Notes under the pieces: model-generated
Database searches by the model: none
What the model was told of the DNA's origin: nothing
Seen by the model: the letters and a program-made list of their open reading frames with translations, nothing else
In this document: one piece after another, positions 61,471 through 64,000 of the stretch
Layout: the number at the start of each line of letters is the position of its first letter
Position numbering within the stretch: the first letter of the stretch is position 1
Position numbers and translations under genes: made by a program
Source of the DNA: Pacificitalea manganoxidans
GTDB taxonomy: Bacteria > Pseudomonadota > Alphaproteobacteria > Rhodobacterales > Rhodobacteraceae
Assembly (NCBI RefSeq): GCF_002504165.1
Contig: NZ_CP021404.1
Span: forward strand, 1,426,001-1,490,000
DNA: 64,000 nucleotides
Direction: 5' to 3'

Positions 61471-64000
61471 TCAGCCGAGGATGCGGCTCACCATTTCTGC
61501 GGTGTCCCGTGACAGGTCGGGGGTGTTGGCGATGCGCGTCAGGGTTTCGCGGATCATGTCCTGCCGGTCGGCATCGTAGCGGGGCCATGTCTCGAACACT
61601 GTGGTCATGCGCGCGGTGGTTTGCGGATTGACCTTGTCCAAGCGGCTCAACCACTCGCCGACAAACCGGTAACCCGCACCTGATGGATCGTGAAATCCGG
61701 CGGCGTTTGCGGCCAGCCCGCCGATCAATGCGCGGAATTTGTTGGGGTTTTTCCAGTCGAAATCCGGGCGCTGGGCCAGCGTTTCCGCGCGGGTGACGGC
61801 CTGCTCCGGCGGGGCCATGTTGACCTGCAACTGGAACCATTTGTCCATCACCAACCGGTCATGTCCCCAGCGTTCGGCGAACCGTGCCACCGGGTCCGTG
61901 CCGCGCCCGGCGCGGATCAGCAGGCCCAGCGCGCCCAACTCTTCGGTCATGTTGTCGGCGCGGTCGAATTCCTGCGCCGCGCGATCCCCGCCATCGAGCC
62001 GGGTCAGCAGCGACAGCGCAATATGGCGCAGGGCCCGGCAGCCTGCGGCCTCGGCATCGGGCGTGTAGGGGCCGGGACGGGTCATGGCATCGAAAAGGGC
62101 GGGCAGCTTGGGGGCCAAGGCCTCCGCCTGCGCATGGGCCAGCGCGTCCCGCGCGATGTGGATCGCGGTGGGGTCGGGGGTGGTGCCGTTGTCATGCAGG
62201 CTTTGCGCGATGTCGTCCTCGGACGGCAGTTGCAGCACAAGCGCGCGGAAGGCCGGGTCAAGCGTATCATCCGCCAGCACCTGATCGAGCGCGGCGAGAT
62301 AGTCGGCGCTGGGCGGCGCATTATCCCCGACCATCCGCAGCAGCACCTCCTTGGCAAGGCTGCGGCCCGCTTCCCATCGGTTGAACGCATCCGTGTCATG
62401 GGCCAGCAGAAAGGCCCGCTCCGCCGCGTCACTGGCCCGGTCCAAGATCACCGGTGCCGAGAACCCGCGCAGGAGCGACGGCACCGGGCGCGCGGCGAGC
62501 CCGTCGAAGGAGAAGCTTTGCTCCTCCTGCGTCATTTCCAGCACCGTGGTCGGGACCACTTCGCTGCCGTCCGGCGCCAGAAGCCCGACCGCGATGGGGA
62601 TCACCTGCGGCAGTTTTTCGGCCTGTCCCGGCGTGGGGGGTGTGCGTTGGCGGAACCGCAGGGTGTAGGTGCCCGCGTCGAATGTTTCCTCGACCGACAG
62701 GCGCGGCGTGCCAGCCTGCGTATACCAACGGGAAAACTGGCGCAGATCCCGCTTGGTGACATCCTCGAACACCGCGAGCCAATCCTCGATCGTGGCGGCG
62801 TCCCCGTCATGGCGGTCAAAATAGAGCGCCAGCGCCTCGGCATACTGGGCGTCGCCCACGAGCAGCTTGAGCATGCCGATCACCTCGGCGCCTTTCTCGT
62901 AGACCGTCGCGGTGTAGAAATTGTTGATCTCGATATAGCTCGACGGGCGGACGGGATGGGCCAGCGGGCCGTTATCCTCGCGGAACTGCCGCGCGCGCAG
63001 TTGGAGCACATCCTCGATCCGCTTGACCGGAACGGAGCGTTGATCGCCCGAGAATTGCTGATCGCGGAACACGGTCAGGCCTTCCTTCAGGCACAGCTGA
63101 AACCAATCACGGCAGGTGATCCGGTTGCCGGTCCAGTTATGGAAATATTCGTGGGCGATGATGCCTTCGATCAATTCGTAGTCGCGATCAGTTGCGGTCT
63201 GGGGCGAGGCGAGGACGTATTTGGAATTGAAGATGTTCAATCCCTTGTTTTCCATCGCGCCCATGTTGAAATCATCGACCGCGACGATGTTGAACACATC
63301 CAGATCGTATTCCCGGCCATAGACCTGTTCATCCCAGGCCATCGACCGTTTCAGGGCGTCCATCGCGTAGGCGCAGCGATCCTCATCGCCGGGGCGCACC
63401 CAGATATTGAGCGCCACGTCGCGGTCTGACGCCGTGGTGAAGCGGTCGGAATGGGCGCGCAGATCGCCTGCAACCAACGCAAAGAGGTAGGAGGGTTTGG
63501 GCCACGGATCGTGCCATTCGACCCATGGCGTGCCATCGGCAAGCGTGCCCGTGGCGCCGGGATTGCCGTTCGACAACAGCACCGGCATCGCGCTTTCCAC
63601 CCGCACATCGAACGGGGCCATCACGTCGGGGCGGTCGGGGTAATAGGTGATCTTGCGGAAGCCTTCGGCCTCGCATTGAGTGCAATACATGCCGTTCGAC
63701 ATGTATAGCCCTTCGAGCGCGGTATTGCCCTCGGGCGCAATCTCGACCTCGCATTCCCATGTGAACGGCCCCTCCGGCACGTCGCAATAGAGCCCGTCCG
63801 GTGTCAGGTCCGGCGTTACGGCGCGCCCGTCGATGCTGGCACGGATCAGCGTCAGCCCTTCGCCATGCAGAAACATCCGCCGCCCCTGCGGACCGGCGGG
63901 GTTCGGCTCCAGCGACAGCCGAGAGATCACCCGCGTCGCGCGCGGATCGAGCCGGAAGGTCAGTTGAACCCGGTCAACGACGTGGCTCCACGGCGTATAG
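61471..64000 (-). CDS. pepN: aminopeptidase N (5' end outside window)
   Basis: M1-family zinc aminopeptidase that removes N-terminal residues from peptides. The frame is open to the window edge; the first visible residues read YTPWSHVVDRVQLTFRLDPR, the normal PepN start region, so only a few codons are missing. A GTG at 63930 is internal. Motifs: the GAMEN exopeptidase site (NMGAMENKGLNIFN), the zinc motif HEYFHNWTGNR followed by LKEGLTVFRD with the third ligand, and the long C-terminal helical array (TLAQRPDFDWKNPNKFRAL). At about 840 visible residues the length fits. It is convergent with the response regulator gene. Confidence 0.95.
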   Translation of the reverse strand, partial: YTPWSHVVDRVQLTFRLDPRATRVISRLSLEPNPAGPQGRRMFLHGEGLTLIRASIDGRAVTPDLTPDGLYCDVPEGPFTWECEVEIAPEGNTALEGLYMSNGMYCTQCEAEGFRKITYYPDRPDVMAPFDVRVESAMPVLLSNGNPGATGTLADGTPWVEWHDPWPKPSYLFALVAGDLRAHSDRFTTASDRDVALNIWVRPGDEDRCAYAMDALKRSMAWDEQVYGREYDLDVFNIVAVDDFNMGAMENKGLNIFNSKYVLASPQTATDRDYELIEGIIAHEYFHNWTGNRITCRDWFQLCLKEGLTVFRDQQFSGDQRSVPVKRIEDVLQLRARQFREDNGPLAHPVRPSSYIEINNFYTATVYEKGAEVIGMLKLLVGDAQYAEALALYFDRHDGDAATIEDWLAVFEDVTKRDLRQFSRWYTQAGTPRLSVEETFDAGTYTLRFRQRTPPTPGQAEKLPQVIPIAVGLLAPDGSEVVPTTVLEMTQEEQSFSFDGLAARPVPSLLRGFSAPVILDRASDAAERAFLLAHDTDAFNRWEAGRSLAKEVLLRMVGDNAPPSADYLAALDQVLADDTLDPAFRALVLQLPSEDDIAQSLHDNGTTPDPTAIHIARDALAHAQAEALAPKLPALFDAMTRPGPYTPDAEAAGCRALRHIALSLLTRLDGGDRAAQEFDRADNMTEELGALGLLIRAGRGTDPVARFAERWGHDRLVMDKWFQLQVNMAPPEQAVTRAETLAQRPDFDWKNPNKFRALIGGLAANAAGFHDPSGAGYRFVGEWLSRLDKVNPQTTARMTTVFETWPRYDADRQDMIRETLTRIANTPDLSRDTAEMVSRILG

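Overview
The window comes from a GC-rich alphaproteobacterium, most likely of the Rhodobacteraceae (Roseobacter/Rhodobacter group). Support: a complete nuo (complex I) cluster interrupted by the extra small genes typical of that family, followed by birA-coaX-rnj; an alpha-type SspB; Tat-exported TRAP binding protein; system I cytochrome c maturation genes; and a GTTC-N7-GTTC-like LexA box before uvrA. No rRNA, tRNA, CRISPR array, phage or insertion sequence was seen.

Layout. 1-1.1 kb: end of an EcsC-family gene and a small membrane protein. 1.4-19.9 kb: all 14 nuo genes (A,B,C,D,E,F,G,H,I,J,K,L,M,N), one strand, tightly packed, with six non-nuo genes between them: a sulfotransferase (C/D), a small membrane protein (E/F), a secreted protein (F/G), a lipoprotein (G/H), a carboxymuconolactone-decarboxylase-like protein (I/J) and a 51-codon membrane ORF (J/K). 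19.9-24.7 kb: birA, coaX, RNase J, a DUF1194 protein and sspB. 24.8-28.9 kb: cysS-cimA and a squalene/phytoene-synthase-like gene resembling the complex I assembly factor NDUFAF6, all overlapping by 4 bp. 29-39 kb: two MFS transporters, uvrA, two secreted proteins, a glycosyltransferase, and three intergenic regions filled with copies of one ~165-bp repeat. 39-43.6 kb: a TRAP transporter operon. 43.7-47.8 kb: a lytic transglycosylase and ccmABCDG. 48-56.5 kb: glycerate kinase, glmU-glmS, a HAD phosphatase fused to an AlkD-like domain, flavin reductase, J-domain protein, BolA, DUF4177. 56.7-64 kb: gatB, a transglycosylase lipoprotein, an acyltransferase, a response regulator, a tandem-repeat stretch and most of pepN.

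The most interesting signal is before cysS-cimA. A 14-residue ORF (24833-24877) contains 3 Cys and 5 Ile codons, and the operon it precedes encodes cysteinyl-tRNA synthetase and citramalate synthase, the entry enzyme of a route to isoleucine. Its stop codon lies in a hairpin, and the next segment can pair with the cysS Shine-Dalgarno sequence. This looks like a leader-peptide switch sensing two amino acids. Other points of note are the intergenic repeat family, the HAD-AlkD fusion, the sulfotransferase inside the nuo core, and the unusually large TRAP permease.
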